Positions 27,747 through 37,618 of a DNA stretch of 64,000 nt are shown here, piece by piece. Within the stretch, counting starts at the first letter, position 1, and each line of letters opens with the position of its first letter. The notes beneath the pieces were generated by a model that saw nothing but the letters and a program-made list of their open reading frames with translations, was not told the origin of the DNA and ran no database searches. Origin of the DNA: Aquimarina sp. MAR_2010_214. GTDB taxonomy: Bacteria > Bacteroidota > Bacteroidia > Flavobacteriales > Flavobacteriaceae. The stretch lies in contig NZ_PJMS01000001.1 in assembly GCF_002846555.1 (NCBI RefSeq), positions 3,534,001-3,598,000 of the forward strand, written 5' to 3'. The position numbers and the translations under genes were made by a program.

Positions 27747-28808
27747 ATGAATTTTAAAAAATTAAAAGAAGATTTTAGACAGTCAAGATTATCTTTCCAT
27801 ATTATATTTTGGTTGGTCGTGTTATTGTTTTTTATGGTTAGAGATGATTTTGAAGAAAATCATACAATGGTCGCTTCTTTGGTGTATAAGATTTGCATTA
27901 TGATTCCCCAAATATTGGCATCTTATTCTTTGACATACATTTTGGTTCCCAAATTTATTTACACCAAAAAATATGTGCGTTTTACGATCTTAATGCTTCT
28001 TAGTGCTTACATATTTAGTGCGTTAAGTAGAGTTCTAATAGTTCATGTAGCAGAACCATTGGTACGAATACCTCCGTTTACTCAAGAAACGGTCGCTCAA
28101 ATTTTTCTGGATGTAAAATTTTTGATGGCACACTATTTTCCTAGTATTTATATAGCAGCACTAATTTTTCTGGCAGTTCAGTTTATAGTAGATATTTCTA
28201 AGGTGAAACAGCAAAATTTGTTATTAGAAAAAGAGAAAGTAGGAGCAGAATTAAAAATGCTTAAGACTCAATTACATCCTCATTTTCTATTTAATACACT
28301 TAATAATATTTATATGTTGTCTTTGGATAATTCTCCAAAAACTCCAGAATCAATAAGTAAACTATCAGAGATATTGGATTATGTGCTATATAGATGTAAT
28401 ACTAAATTTGTTTCTGTTACAAACGAAATTTCTTTTCTAGAAAATTATATCGCCCTTGAAAAACTAAGATATGACGATCGTTTGCAGGTGACATTTAATA
28501 CATCATTGGAGAAGGATATTGAAATAGCTCCACTTATTTTACTTCCATTAGTTGAAAATGCATTTAAGCATGGAGCAGGAGAGGATAGCGGATCCCCAAA
28601 AATTGATATTTCTATTAGTTATCAAGACACTATTTTTACCTTTGTAGTAGCTAATTCTATTGCTAACTCTACACAAGAGGGAGTTAAAGAATCTATCGGA
28701 CTTAATAACATCAAGCAACAATTGGATTTAATTTACCCCAATGGTTATATCCTTAATATCGACGAAAAAGAAAGCTTATTTACAGTAACTCTAGAACTTA
28801 CAGTATGA
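27747..28808 (+). CDS. LytS-type sensor histidine kinase
   Basis: A 353-residue membrane kinase. Four hydrophobic segments (about 15-31, 45-66, 78-100, 128-148) form the sensor. The His-kinase domain has the phospho-acceptor H179 in TQLHPHFLFNTLNN, followed by an ATPase domain with PLVENAFKHGAG (N box) and GLNNIKQQL (G box). It overlaps the response-regulator gene by 4 bp (ATGA), so the two are translated together. No extracellular sensor domain is visible; the membrane part itself may sense. Confidence 0.93.
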   Translation: MNFKKLKEDFRQSRLSFHIIFWLVVLLFFMVRDDFEENHTMVASLVYKICIMIPQILASYSLTYILVPKFIYTKKYVRFTILMLLSAYIFSALSRVLIVHVAEPLVRIPPFTQETVAQIFLDVKFLMAHYFPSIYIAALIFLAVQFIVDISKVKQQNLLLEKEKVGAELKMLKTQLHPHFLFNTLNNIYMLSLDNSPKTPESISKLSEILDYVLYRCNTKFVSVTNEISFLENYIALEKLRYDDRLQVTFNTSLEKDIEIAPLILLPLVENAFKHGAGEDSGSPKIDISISYQDTIFTFVVANSIANSTQEGVKESIGLNNIKQQLDLIYPNGYILNIDEKESLFTVTLELTV

Positions 28809-29536
28809 ATACATTTACTACAAAGACAAGATGTTTAATTGTTGATGATGAGCCTTTGGCTGTACGACTTATAGAAAAGCACATTTCTCAAATAGAGTCT
28901 TTAGAAGTGGTTGCTTCATGTAATAATGCACTAAAAGCTTTTGAGATTTTGAATAATGAAGCTATTGATTTATTGTTTTTGGATGTAAAAATGCCTTCGG
29001 TTACAGGGATAGATCTTTTAAAAACAATAAAACATCCTCCTAGTACTATCCTAACAACTGCTTATAGAGATTATGCTCTAGAAGGGTATGACTTGGATAT
29101 AGTAGATTACATTTTGAAACCTGTGACTTTTGATAGGTTTTTTAAAGCGGTAGAGCGTTATTTCAGAATAAAAAATGGAATTCAGAGAGATACAGAAGCA
29201 CCTATTAATGCATTAACAGGAGAAGATCCCTATATTCTTATCAAATCAGGAAACAAACATCACAAAATACATTTAAATACCATTCTATATATTGAAAGTT
29301 TAAAAGATTATATAAAAATACATACCAATAAGAAATGTATTGTGGCTAAGTATAAAATCGGGGATATAGAACTTGAATTAATAGATAAAGAATTTTTAAG
29401 GACACATCGATCTTATATTATTAATCTAAAAAAAGTAACGGCTTTTACAATAAACGATATTGATATTGATACTGTAGAGATTCCTATAGGTGTTAGTTAC
29501 AGAGATAAGGTATTTCCATTTTTAGAAAAAATATAA
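28805..29536 (+). CDS. LytTR-family response regulator
   Basis: A 243-residue regulator. The receiver domain has acidic residues in LIVDDEPLA, phospho-acceptor D60 in LLFLDVKMP and K in DYILKPVTF. The C-terminal LytTR DNA-binding domain contains FLRTHRSYIINLKKV. Partner kinase is the overlapping upstream gene. The likely target is the divergent receptor gene (inference). Confidence 0.94.
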   Translation: MNTFTTKTRCLIVDDEPLAVRLIEKHISQIESLEVVASCNNALKAFEILNNEAIDLLFLDVKMPSVTGIDLLKTIKHPPSTILTTAYRDYALEGYDLDIVDYILKPVTFDRFFKAVERYFRIKNGIQRDTEAPINALTGEDPYILIKSGNKHHKIHLNTILYIESLKDYIKIHTNKKCIVAKYKIGDIELELIDKEFLRTHRSYIINLKKVTAFTINDIDIDTVEIPIGVSYRDKVFPFLEKI

Positions 29537-29554
29537 TGTCGATGATTATACAAT

Positions 29555-30466
29555 TCATTGAATAGGAACCCAGATTTCTTCTTCAGATTTTGGATGATGT
29601 GGGCCATGGTATTTGTCTCCCATAATTGCAAAATGATTTCTTTGATCTAATTCATAACCCGAATTAGGAAGCCATTTTCCGTGTATATAATCCATTGTTT
29701 TTTTGAAAGTATCAACAGGTCCTTTATGAATGAATATAGCGTATTTACCACCTGGTAGTAGATAAGAAACCATACCTTCTGGAACCTGATTAAAATCTGT
29801 GACTTCGACGGCAGCCCATTTTTCGAATATTACATCTTCTGTAAAAGTATCGAAAGTGATATCTTCATCATATGTTTGTACAGAATAATATCCCGTGTTT
29901 TTATTATTTTTGATCTCAAATCTTCTGGGCATAAATTGTTGCCACATTTGAGATGTTGTGTCATTAGATAGCGAAGTTTTTATTCGCATTCCTATTAATT
30001 TTCTATCTATAATCGTAATAATTTTTGGCTCCATAGAAACAAAATCACTTTGTAGTTTATTGATATCAGCTGGTGATAAAGTATATCGTTCAAAAGCTAC
30101 GAATCGATGCCTTTTTTTTCGATATTTCCCAGGGCTTGTTTTAAAAACAGATTGAAAAGCACGAGTATATGCTTGCTGAGAATCAAATTGATAACGTTCT
30201 GCAATAGCTACAATAGGTTCTTGGGTAAGGATTAACTCATGAGCAGACTCAGATACTCTTCGTTTTCTTACATAGTTTACCACTGTTTCTCCCGTAACAG
30301 CTGCAAAAAGACGAATAAAATGATATTTAGAGTAACACGCTTCTTGTGCAATACGATCTAGTGTAAGTACGTTTTTTAGGTTTTCTTCTATAAAAGTAAT
30401 TGCATTAGAAATTCTATATTGGTATGAGTCTTTAGCGCTTTCAGGCATAATTTGCTTTTTGAACAC
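29555..30466 (-). CDS. AraC-family regulator with GyrI-like effector domain
   Basis: A 303-residue protein: two AraC helix-turn-helix motifs at residues about 20-120 (LDRIAQEACYSKYHFIRLF and the second with FDSQQAYTRAFQSVFKTSPG), then a GyrI-like/SOUL-type small-molecule binding domain (about 145-303, PEGMVSYLLPGGKYAIF, GPVDTFKKTMDYIHGKWLP). Such regulators respond to hydrophobic cations or xenobiotics, as in Rob and BmrR-like proteins. An alternative start is M7. It lies 18 bp from the LytTR gene on the opposite strand and is not obviously linked to the formate genes. Confidence 0.92.
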   Translation of the reverse strand: MFKKQIMPESAKDSYQYRISNAITFIEENLKNVLTLDRIAQEACYSKYHFIRLFAAVTGETVVNYVRKRRVSESAHELILTQEPIVAIAERYQFDSQQAYTRAFQSVFKTSPGKYRKKRHRFVAFERYTLSPADINKLQSDFVSMEPKIITIIDRKLIGMRIKTSLSNDTTSQMWQQFMPRRFEIKNNKNTGYYSVQTYDEDITFDTFTEDVIFEKWAAVEVTDFNQVPEGMVSYLLPGGKYAIFIHKGPVDTFKKTMDYIHGKWLPNSGYELDQRNHFAIMGDKYHGPHHPKSEEEIWVPIQ

Positions 30467-30605
30467 TACAATAGTACATCTAAAACTTTACTATTTTTTG
30501 ACCGGTATTGCGGAAATAATTTAGAAAAACTAAATAATACACTTATTCTCTGGTAAAGTCAAAAAACCTATCTCAAAAATACGTGAATGATTATAGGTGT
30601 ATCGA

Positions 30606-33332
30606 TTAACTTAACTGCGGTTTAAATTTTCCTTTACTTTTTCTTATCCGAACAGCGACAACTTTATATTCTGGACACATCGCTTCAGAATCATGAATAT
30701 CTCCGGTTAAATTATTAATCATAATTTCTGGGAAATGAAAAGTAGTACTCAATACTCCTTTTTTAACTTCATCCGTAATTCTGGCTTTTACATCTACTTT
30801 CCCTCTAGGAGATTCTAGACACACATAATCACCTTCATTTACTAAGTTTTCTTGTGCATCTTCTGGATGAATCATTAGATAATCATCAGATAGTATTTGT
30901 TCATTAGCCGTTCTACGAGTCATAGCTCCACAATTATAATGCTCTAGCTCCCTGTTTGTTGTTAAGATATATGGATAATCTTTGGCATGTGAAGTTAATT
31001 CTTTGGTTTCCTCCCAAGAATTAAATTCAAATAACCCTTTTCCTCGTTTAAAATCTGTTTTATGAAGAATTTGTGTATCTGTACCATCTTTTGCAACAGG
31101 CCATTGCAGTCCATTTACACCTAATCTATCCCATGAAATCCCTGCAAAGAAAGGAACAATTTGAGATATTTCTTCCAACATTCCATCGGGAGTATAGTCT
31201 GCTTGAGCATATCCCATTTTATTCATAATATCTACAATAATTTGTCCGTCTGGTTTAGATCCTTCAATAGGTTCAACAACTTTATGAACCGCTTGCACAC
31301 GTCTCTCTCCATTGGTAAACGTTCCGTTTTTCTCCAGGAACGATGCGCCTGGTAAAATAACATCTGCATATTTTGCAGTCTCAGTCATGAATAATTCTTG
31401 AACAATTACCAGATCGGTTGCCTGAAGCGCTTTAATAACTTTTTGTGTGTTAGGATCTGTTTGTACTACATCTTCTCCTATAATCCAAATAGCTTTTAGG
31501 TCTCCAGCCAGGGCAGCATCAAACATTTCTGGTATTTTGTATCCTATGTTCATAGGTACATTTACACCGTAAAATTCATTATACTGTTTATTTACCTTAT
31601 GGCTAGTAATATCCAAATATCCTGCTCCCTGATGTGGTTGTACACCCATATCGGCAGAACCTTGTACATTATTTTGCCCACGTAGCGGATTTACACCAAC
31701 ACCGCGTCTTCCAATATTACCTGTAAGCAAAGCCAAATCGGCAATTTGCATTACTGTAAATGTACCTTGAGAATGCTCTGTTACTCCTAATCCATGAAAA
31801 GACATAGCATTTGGAGCAGAAGCATAGGCAATGGCCGCTTCACGTACCTGATTGCGATCCACACCAGAAACAGCTTCTAGTTTGTCTATATTTATGGAAA
31901 GAATCTCTTTTTTATATTCTTCAAATCCTTCTGTTCTGCTTTCGATAAAAGAAGCATCTGCCAGTTCTTCGGTTATAATGTAAAACATCATCATATTAAG
32001 AACAGCCACATTAGTTCCTGGTCGTAATGCTAAGTGATGTGTTGCATATTTAGCCAATTCGGTACGTCTTGGGTCAATAACAATAGAAACATTGTCACTC
32101 TTCATGGCAAACTGCTTTAATTTGGCTCCTGTTACGGGGTGCGCATCGGTTGGGTTAGCCCCAATAACCATAATACAGTTTGTGTCTTTTAAATCATCAA
32201 TAGAATTAGTAGCTGCTCCGGTACCATACGTACGCTGCATTCCTAAAGCAGTAGGCGAGTGGCATACTCGTGCACAACCATCTATATTGTTAGTCTGAAT
32301 TACAGCTCTAAAGAATTTTTGCATTAAATAATTCTCTTCATTGGTACATCGTGAAGACGAAATCCCTGCCATAGAATCCGAGCCAAATTCATTTTTATAA
32401 GAGCTTAATTTTGAAGCGATATATTCATATACTTCATCCCAGCTAACCTTTTCAAATGCCCCATTTCTTTTGATCATAGGAGAATTTAAACGCTCAGGGT
32501 GATCGTAAAACTTAAATGCATAACGACCTTTTAAACAGGTATGCCCCTGGTTTACCTCGGCATCATAGGGAGCTTGAATACTTAATATTTCTCCATTACT
32601 GGTAGCAACTTCAAGATTACATCCTACACCGCAATAGGTACAAATAGTTCTCGTTGTATCGGTGGCTTTAATAGCTTTTGACTGAAAAACATCTGAAATA
32701 GCAGAAGTTGGGCATGCTTGAGAGCAAGCACCGCAACTTACACAATCAGAATCCATAAAAGATTGATCTAATCCTTTGATAATAGAAGAATCAAAGCCTC
32801 GACCAGACATACTCAATACAAATTGCCCTTGTACTTCATCACAGGCACGTACACATCGATAACAGTTAATGCATTTGGATAAATCTGAAGTCATATAGGG
32901 ATGACTTAAATCTTTTGTTTTATAAAGGTGATTATCTCCTTCTGGATAACGTACTTCTCTAATTCCTACCTGGGCGGCAACTGTTTGTAGCTCACAATTT
33001 CCATTTACCTCACAGGTTAAACAATCAAGAGGATGGTCTGTTAGTACCAACTCTACGATATTTTTTCGTAATTCTTTAACCGATTCAGAATTTGTGTATA
33101 TGTATTGTCCTTCTGAAACTGGTGTATGGCAAGAGGCCAAAGTCTTAACAGCTCCGTTTTCTTCTAAGGCCACTTCTACGCTACACACACGGCAAGAACC
33201 AAAAGGATCTAAATTTGGTGCATCACATAAGGTTGGAACAAGATTTTTTTCTTTATACCTTCTTATAAAAGAGAGCATAGTTTCTCCTTCAACTATTTCG
33301 AAAGCCTGATTATCTATATAAGCTGTTTTCAT
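30606..33332 (-). CDS. Formate dehydrogenase catalytic subunit (molybdopterin, Cys-type)
   Basis: A 908-residue NAD-linked type alpha subunit. N-terminal ferredoxin domain with [2Fe-2S] cysteines (LCDAPNLDPFGSCRVCSVEV, CHTP), a His/Cys [4Fe-4S] segment (HPLDCLTCEVNGNCELQ), two [4Fe-4S] ferredoxin motifs (CINCYRCVRACDEVQG, CVSCGACSQACP), a fourth cluster before the catalytic domain (CTYCGVGC ... CLKGR) and the bis-molybdopterin domain. The metal ligand is C357 in GCARVCHSPTALG, so no selenocysteine is needed. The C-terminal dinucleotide-binding domain ends at about 900. It oxidises formate to CO2, or runs in reverse, passing electrons to the diaphorase subunit encoded 12 bp upstream. Confidence 0.94.
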   Translation of the reverse strand: MKTAYIDNQAFEIVEGETMLSFIRRYKEKNLVPTLCDAPNLDPFGSCRVCSVEVALEENGAVKTLASCHTPVSEGQYIYTNSESVKELRKNIVELVLTDHPLDCLTCEVNGNCELQTVAAQVGIREVRYPEGDNHLYKTKDLSHPYMTSDLSKCINCYRCVRACDEVQGQFVLSMSGRGFDSSIIKGLDQSFMDSDCVSCGACSQACPTSAISDVFQSKAIKATDTTRTICTYCGVGCNLEVATSNGEILSIQAPYDAEVNQGHTCLKGRYAFKFYDHPERLNSPMIKRNGAFEKVSWDEVYEYIASKLSSYKNEFGSDSMAGISSSRCTNEENYLMQKFFRAVIQTNNIDGCARVCHSPTALGMQRTYGTGAATNSIDDLKDTNCIMVIGANPTDAHPVTGAKLKQFAMKSDNVSIVIDPRRTELAKYATHHLALRPGTNVAVLNMMMFYIITEELADASFIESRTEGFEEYKKEILSINIDKLEAVSGVDRNQVREAAIAYASAPNAMSFHGLGVTEHSQGTFTVMQIADLALLTGNIGRRGVGVNPLRGQNNVQGSADMGVQPHQGAGYLDITSHKVNKQYNEFYGVNVPMNIGYKIPEMFDAALAGDLKAIWIIGEDVVQTDPNTQKVIKALQATDLVIVQELFMTETAKYADVILPGASFLEKNGTFTNGERRVQAVHKVVEPIEGSKPDGQIIVDIMNKMGYAQADYTPDGMLEEISQIVPFFAGISWDRLGVNGLQWPVAKDGTDTQILHKTDFKRGKGLFEFNSWEETKELTSHAKDYPYILTTNRELEHYNCGAMTRRTANEQILSDDYLMIHPEDAQENLVNEGDYVCLESPRGKVDVKARITDEVKKGVLSTTFHFPEIMINNLTGDIHDSEAMCPEYKVVAVRIRKSKGKFKPQLS

Positions 33333-33344
33333 GATAATAAATGT

Positions 33345-34997
33345 TTAGTTGAAGTACGTTTTCAATTCATCTTCAAAATAGTGTAACGTATTTCGGATAG
33401 GTAGTGGAATACCACCTCCGTGCGCGCATAATGACCCTTGTTCGAGAGTAGTTAAAAGATCTGAGAACAATTTTTGATCTATTTTATAATCTGATTGTAA
33501 TGCTTTGTTAGAAAGCTCATGCCCTCGTTTTGTTCCTAGTCTACAAGGAAAACATTTTCCGCAACTTTCATAAGAAGCAAAATCAAAAAGATGTTCTATA
33601 AATTTCATCATTGGAAAACTAGAAGGAATACAAATAATTGATGCATGTCCCAGTAAGAAACCTTCTTTTGAAAAAGATTCAAAATCTATTGTCAAATCAT
33701 TAATTTTTGAGATGGGGACTACTCCTCCAAGAGGACCGCCAATCTGAAGCGCTTTAATATCGGATTTAAATCCACCACCCAAGTCGTTAATAACTACAGA
33801 AAGAGAGGTTCCCATTTCTACTTCATAGAGGCCAGGTCGATTAAAAAAGCTATCTAAGGAAACTAGTTTTGTTCCAGAAGAACGTTCAGTTCCAATTTGT
33901 TTCCAGGCATTTCCTCCATTACTTATAATGTAATGTAAAGCGGCTAGTGTTTCTACATTATTAACTACAGTTGGCTTATTAAATAAGCCTTTTTGAGCTG
34001 GATAGGGCGGACGAACACGAACTTCTGGTCGTTGTCCTTCTATAGAGTTGATAAGCGCCGTTTCTTCTCCACAAATGTATGATCCTTGTGCTTGTATGAT
34101 TTTGAAATCAAAGTTAAATCCACTATCATGAATATTATCCCCGATCAATCCTTCATTTCGAAGATCATCGATAGCATCCTGTACGATTTTTGCAGCTTCA
34201 GGATATTCTGCACGTATATACACAATCCCGTAACTTGCATGTGTAACATATCCAGAAATAAGCATTCCGAATAATACCGAATGGGGTTGATGTTCTAATA
34301 AATATCGATCAGAAAAAGCACCGGGATCTCCTTCATCGGCATTACAAATAATAAATTTTGTTGTGTTTTCTACATTTCTGCAAAACTCTAATTTTAATCC
34401 CATCGGGAAACCTGCACCACCACGACCTCGAACATTTGAAGTTTTGATTTCTTCTAATATTTCTGCGGAATCTTTTTTAAGAGCACCTATAAACGGCTTA
34501 TAAAAATCAGAAATAGTAGTGAATGATTGGGTAAGTATTGCTTTTCCACTAGCTTTTATATTGTAATTATCTTGATTTAACTCATTTTTTGAATTAATAA
34601 TTTGATCAAGATTATGAAGTGCATCACCAGAATAATTTTTTCCATCATAATGAAATGCGTTATTTTCATGACACCTCCCAAGGCATGTCATATGCCCAAT
34701 TTCATCTTCCTTAAAATGATTTTTAAGTGAATTGCCTAGAGTATCTTGGGTACCAGCACAAACACATGCGGTCCCATTACAAACATATACTTTTTTACCT
34801 TTGTTTTCGGGTTTTAAAAAATCATAGAAACTAGCTGTACCATAAGTATTGGCTTTTCCAATTAAGAACTCATCAGCCAATTTTACTAATTCTTCATCAC
34901 TTGGTGTGCCTGTAGGTTTTGCCAGCTCTCCCATTTTATTGAAGAGACTCTGATCTACTTTTTTTCTACCTAATAATTCACTTAAATTATCTGACAT
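33345..34997 (-). CDS. Fused NuoE/NuoF-like diaphorase subunit of formate dehydrogenase
   Basis: A 550-residue flavoprotein. Residues about 1-145 form a thioredoxin-like NuoE domain with cluster cysteines in VCNGTACVCAGT and MTCLGRCHEN. Residues 150-550 are NuoF-like: NADH site RGRGGAGFPMGLK, FMN site ICNADEGDPGAF, SLBB region, and [4Fe-4S] cysteines in SCGKCFPCRLGT and LCAHGG. It accepts electrons from the catalytic subunit and reduces NAD. Fusion of E and F in one chain is seen in soluble NAD-dependent formate dehydrogenases. It lies 9 bp from fdhD and 12 bp from the catalytic-subunit gene. Confidence 0.93.
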   Translation of the reverse strand: MSDNLSELLGRKKVDQSLFNKMGELAKPTGTPSDEELVKLADEFLIGKANTYGTASFYDFLKPENKGKKVYVCNGTACVCAGTQDTLGNSLKNHFKEDEIGHMTCLGRCHENNAFHYDGKNYSGDALHNLDQIINSKNELNQDNYNIKASGKAILTQSFTTISDFYKPFIGALKKDSAEILEEIKTSNVRGRGGAGFPMGLKLEFCRNVENTTKFIICNADEGDPGAFSDRYLLEHQPHSVLFGMLISGYVTHASYGIVYIRAEYPEAAKIVQDAIDDLRNEGLIGDNIHDSGFNFDFKIIQAQGSYICGEETALINSIEGQRPEVRVRPPYPAQKGLFNKPTVVNNVETLAALHYIISNGGNAWKQIGTERSSGTKLVSLDSFFNRPGLYEVEMGTSLSVVINDLGGGFKSDIKALQIGGPLGGVVPISKINDLTIDFESFSKEGFLLGHASIICIPSSFPMMKFIEHLFDFASYESCGKCFPCRLGTKRGHELSNKALQSDYKIDQKLFSDLLTTLEQGSLCAHGGGIPLPIRNTLHYFEDELKTYFN

Positions 34998-35006
34998 ATA
35001 TTCTTT

Positions 35007-35843
35007 TTAACCTGCTTTTGTATCGATATCTCGAAATTGTTTAGTTGTTTTAGTTCGATAGGGATTAGAGTAACAGGTTGCTCTCTGATTACGGCAAAAT
35101 GCTAATAATGTAATCCCTAGTTCTTTAGAGTAATCAACTGCTAAAGACGATGGTGCAGAAACTGCCGCTAAAAACGGAATTTTTGCTTTAAAACATTTAA
35201 TAACGATTTCATAAGAAACACGTCCACTCACAGTAATTATTTTTGCTTGATCTAGTTTGTTTAATAAAATTAGTTTACCAATAACTTTATCTACCGCATT
35301 ATGACGGCCAATATCTTCCATAGAACATAGTAGTTCTCCGGTATTAGTAAATGCAGCAGCAGCATGTGCACCACCTGATTGGTTAAAATTATCCTGCAAA
35401 GCACTCATTTTTGTAAATAATTGATGAATAATATTGACATCAATTATTTCGGTATCATCAATAGTTTTTCCTAGAAATGATAGATCTCCAAGTTCTGTTC
35501 GGCCACAAATACCACAAGAAGAGACAGATAATAAACTTCTGCTATTAGAATATCCATCACCTAGTTCTTCTTCAGGAATAGTAAGATTCACTATGGTTAC
35601 AATACCATCGTCATTCTCTTTTTTTAAAACAATATCGGGCTGGAAATTTACATTTTTAATGATATCTTCAGAGTGAAGCATTCCTCGAATTAGGCTAATA
35701 TCTTCTCCCGGAGTCCTCATAGACACCGTAAAGGGTTTATTGTTGATATTTATTTGCAATGCTTCTTCAATAGTAAGTGAATCTAATGTTTTATTCACTG
35801 AATCTACTTCATATTTCTTGCCTTCATAATTTCTAATTGCCAT
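35007..35843 (-). CDS. fdhD: Formate dehydrogenase sulfur carrier FdhD
   Basis: A 278-residue FdhD protein. The sulfur-carrying cysteines are in VSSCGICGRTELG; GGAHAAAAF and EDIGRHNAVDKVIG are family signatures. FdhD receives sulfur from a cysteine desulfurase and sulfurates the molybdenum cofactor of formate dehydrogenase. It is the first gene of the fdhD-diaphorase-catalytic operon, and TAACTTTG at 35876-35883 (minus strand) fits its -7 box. Confidence 0.95.
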   Translation of the reverse strand: MAIRNYEGKKYEVDSVNKTLDSLTIEEALQININNKPFTVSMRTPGEDISLIRGMLHSEDIIKNVNFQPDIVLKKENDDGIVTIVNLTIPEEELGDGYSNSRSLLSVSSCGICGRTELGDLSFLGKTIDDTEIIDVNIIHQLFTKMSALQDNFNQSGGAHAAAAFTNTGELLCSMEDIGRHNAVDKVIGKLILLNKLDQAKIITVSGRVSYEIVIKCFKAKIPFLAAVSAPSSLAVDYSKELGITLLAFCRNQRATCYSNPYRTKTTKQFRDIDTKAG

Positions 35844-35875
35844 AAGAACTATTAATTAATAAAGAGCTATTTACA

Positions 35876-35883
35876 CAAAGTTA
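35876..35883 (-). promoter_or_regulatory. Possible -7 box of the fdhD operon
   Basis: Minus-strand TAACTTTG matches TAnnTTTG, 33 bp before the fdhD start. The -33 TTG is absent at the usual distance. Confidence 0.4.
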
Positions 35884-35950
35884 ATAGAAATAATTGTATT
35901 ACATTAAACATTAACTATAACGTAAAAAGCGTATTTATTGATATCAGCTT

Positions 35951-37618
35951 CTAAAATAATCCTGTAATATTACCATCATTATCAATATTGATGTTTTCTG
36001 ATGCTGGATGGGCAGGAAGACCGGGCATTCTCATCATGTTTCCTGTAATTGGAACTAAAAACCCTGCACCTGCAGCTATTTCTATTTCTCTAATAGTTAT
36101 TGTAAAATCTTTTGGGCGACCTATTAATTTGGGATTATCAGATAATGATTTTTGAGTCTTGGCAATACAAACCGGAAGATTTTCTAATCCTAATTCTGCA
36201 ATTGTTTTTAGGTTTTTCTTTGCTTTTGCAGTATAATCAACTCGATTTGCACCATATATTTTGGTAGCAATAGTTTCGATCTTATCGGTTACATCTGTTT
36301 CCCAATTGTATAAGGGAGAAAAGTTTGATTCACCAGATTCTACAATTTCTACCACATGCTTTGCAAGATCTAAAGCACCTTTTCCTCCTTTAGCCCAAAC
36401 TTCAGCTAAAGCAACTCTTACGTTATTTTTTTTCGCAAACTCTTGAATAGCAGCAATCTCTTCATCACTATCAGATACAAATCTGTTGATAGCAATAACA
36501 GGAGTAATCCCAAACTGCTTTACATTTTCTAAATGCTTTTCAAGATTAGGTATTCCGTTTTTTAGCGCTTCTACATTAGGATCTGTCAACGATTTTAAAT
36601 CTGCTCCTCCGTGATATTTTAATGCTCGTATTGTAGTAGTGATTACAATTGCTTTTGGTGAAATCCCTGCGCTTTGGCATTTTATATCCAAAAATTTCTC
36701 TGCACCCAAATCCGCACCAAAACCTGCTTCTGTTACGGTATAATCAGAAAGCGACATTCCCATACGTGTTGCAATTACAGAGTTGGTACCTTGGGCGATA
36801 TTTGCAAAAGGTCCGCCATGAATAATTGCCGGGTTACCTTCGATTGTTTGTACCAGGTTTGGCTTAACCGCATCTTTAAGAAGGGCAGCCATAGCGCCTT
36901 CAACTTTTAAGTCTTTGGCATAGATTGGTTTTTTATCAAAGGTATATCCAATAAAAATATTACCTAATCGTTTTTTTAGATTTTCTAAATCATCCGCCAG
37001 ACACAAGATTGCCATTATTTCTGATGCTGCCGTAATATCAAAGCCTGTTTCTCTTGGTACTCCAGAAGTTGTTCCTCCTAGTCCCACAACAATATTTCTA
37101 AGTGCTCTGTCATTCATGTCCATTACCCTTTTCCAGGTAACTGTTCTGGCATCTATACTCAATGAATTTGTTTTGCTTTGTATATTATTGTCAATAACAG
37201 CAGAGAGTAAATTATGTGCTTTTTCAATCGCTGAAAAATCACCAGTAAAGTGTAGGTTAATATCCTCCATAGGAAGTACTTGTGAGTAACCACCTCCTGT
37301 TGCTCCACCTTTAATGCCGAAAACCGGACCTAAAGAAGGTTCTCTTAAAACTACTGTAGTTTGTTTTCCTAATTGGTTTAAACCTTCAGAAAGACCAATA
37401 GACATTGTAGTTTTTCCTTCACCTGCAGGCGTTGGAGAAATAGCAGTAACAAGAATTAAGTTACTTTTGTTTACCTTATTTTTATCAATAACCGAATGTG
37501 GCAATTTGGCTTTATACTTACCATACATTTCGATATTGTCAGAATTTAATCCTAGTTTTTCGGCAATAGTACTTATGTGCTTGAGCTCTATCTGTTTTGC
37601 TATTTCTAAATCATTCAT
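35951..37618 (-). CDS. fhs: Formate-tetrahydrofolate ligase
   Basis: The start chosen is ATG 37618 (MNDLEIAKQIELKHIS), 555 residues, the usual length; an upstream in-frame ATG would add 12 unlikely residues. The nucleotide site is ISPTPAGEGKTTMSIGL; family phrases REPSLGPVFGIKGGATGGGY and GLPAHPASENINI are present. It joins formate to tetrahydrofolate with ATP, giving 10-formyl-THF. Next to a formate dehydrogenase it could feed formate into one-carbon metabolism, or release it for oxidation. The 107-bp gap to fdhD holds a possible separate promoter. Confidence 0.95.
   Translation of the reverse strand: MNDLEIAKQIELKHISTIAEKLGLNSDNIEMYGKYKAKLPHSVIDKNKVNKSNLILVTAISPTPAGEGKTTMSIGLSEGLNQLGKQTTVVLREPSLGPVFGIKGGATGGGYSQVLPMEDINLHFTGDFSAIEKAHNLLSAVIDNNIQSKTNSLSIDARTVTWKRVMDMNDRALRNIVVGLGGTTSGVPRETGFDITAASEIMAILCLADDLENLKKRLGNIFIGYTFDKKPIYAKDLKVEGAMAALLKDAVKPNLVQTIEGNPAIIHGGPFANIAQGTNSVIATRMGMSLSDYTVTEAGFGADLGAEKFLDIKCQSAGISPKAIVITTTIRALKYHGGADLKSLTDPNVEALKNGIPNLEKHLENVKQFGITPVIAINRFVSDSDEEIAAIQEFAKKNNVRVALAEVWAKGGKGALDLAKHVVEIVESGESNFSPLYNWETDVTDKIETIATKIYGANRVDYTAKAKKNLKTIAELGLENLPVCIAKTQKSLSDNPKLIGRPKDFTITIREIEIAAGAGFLVPITGNMMRMPGLPAHPASENINIDNDGNITGLF

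Noticed and set aside
24998..29536. Receptor plus LytS/LytTR considered as a polysaccharide-utilisation locus
   Set aside because: No SusD, glycoside hydrolase or sulfatase is present; a regulated receptor is all that can be claimed.
32250..32290. Possible selenocysteine codon in formate dehydrogenase
   Set aside because: The ligand position is encoded as Cys (C357 in ARVCHSPT); no in-frame TGA occurs there.
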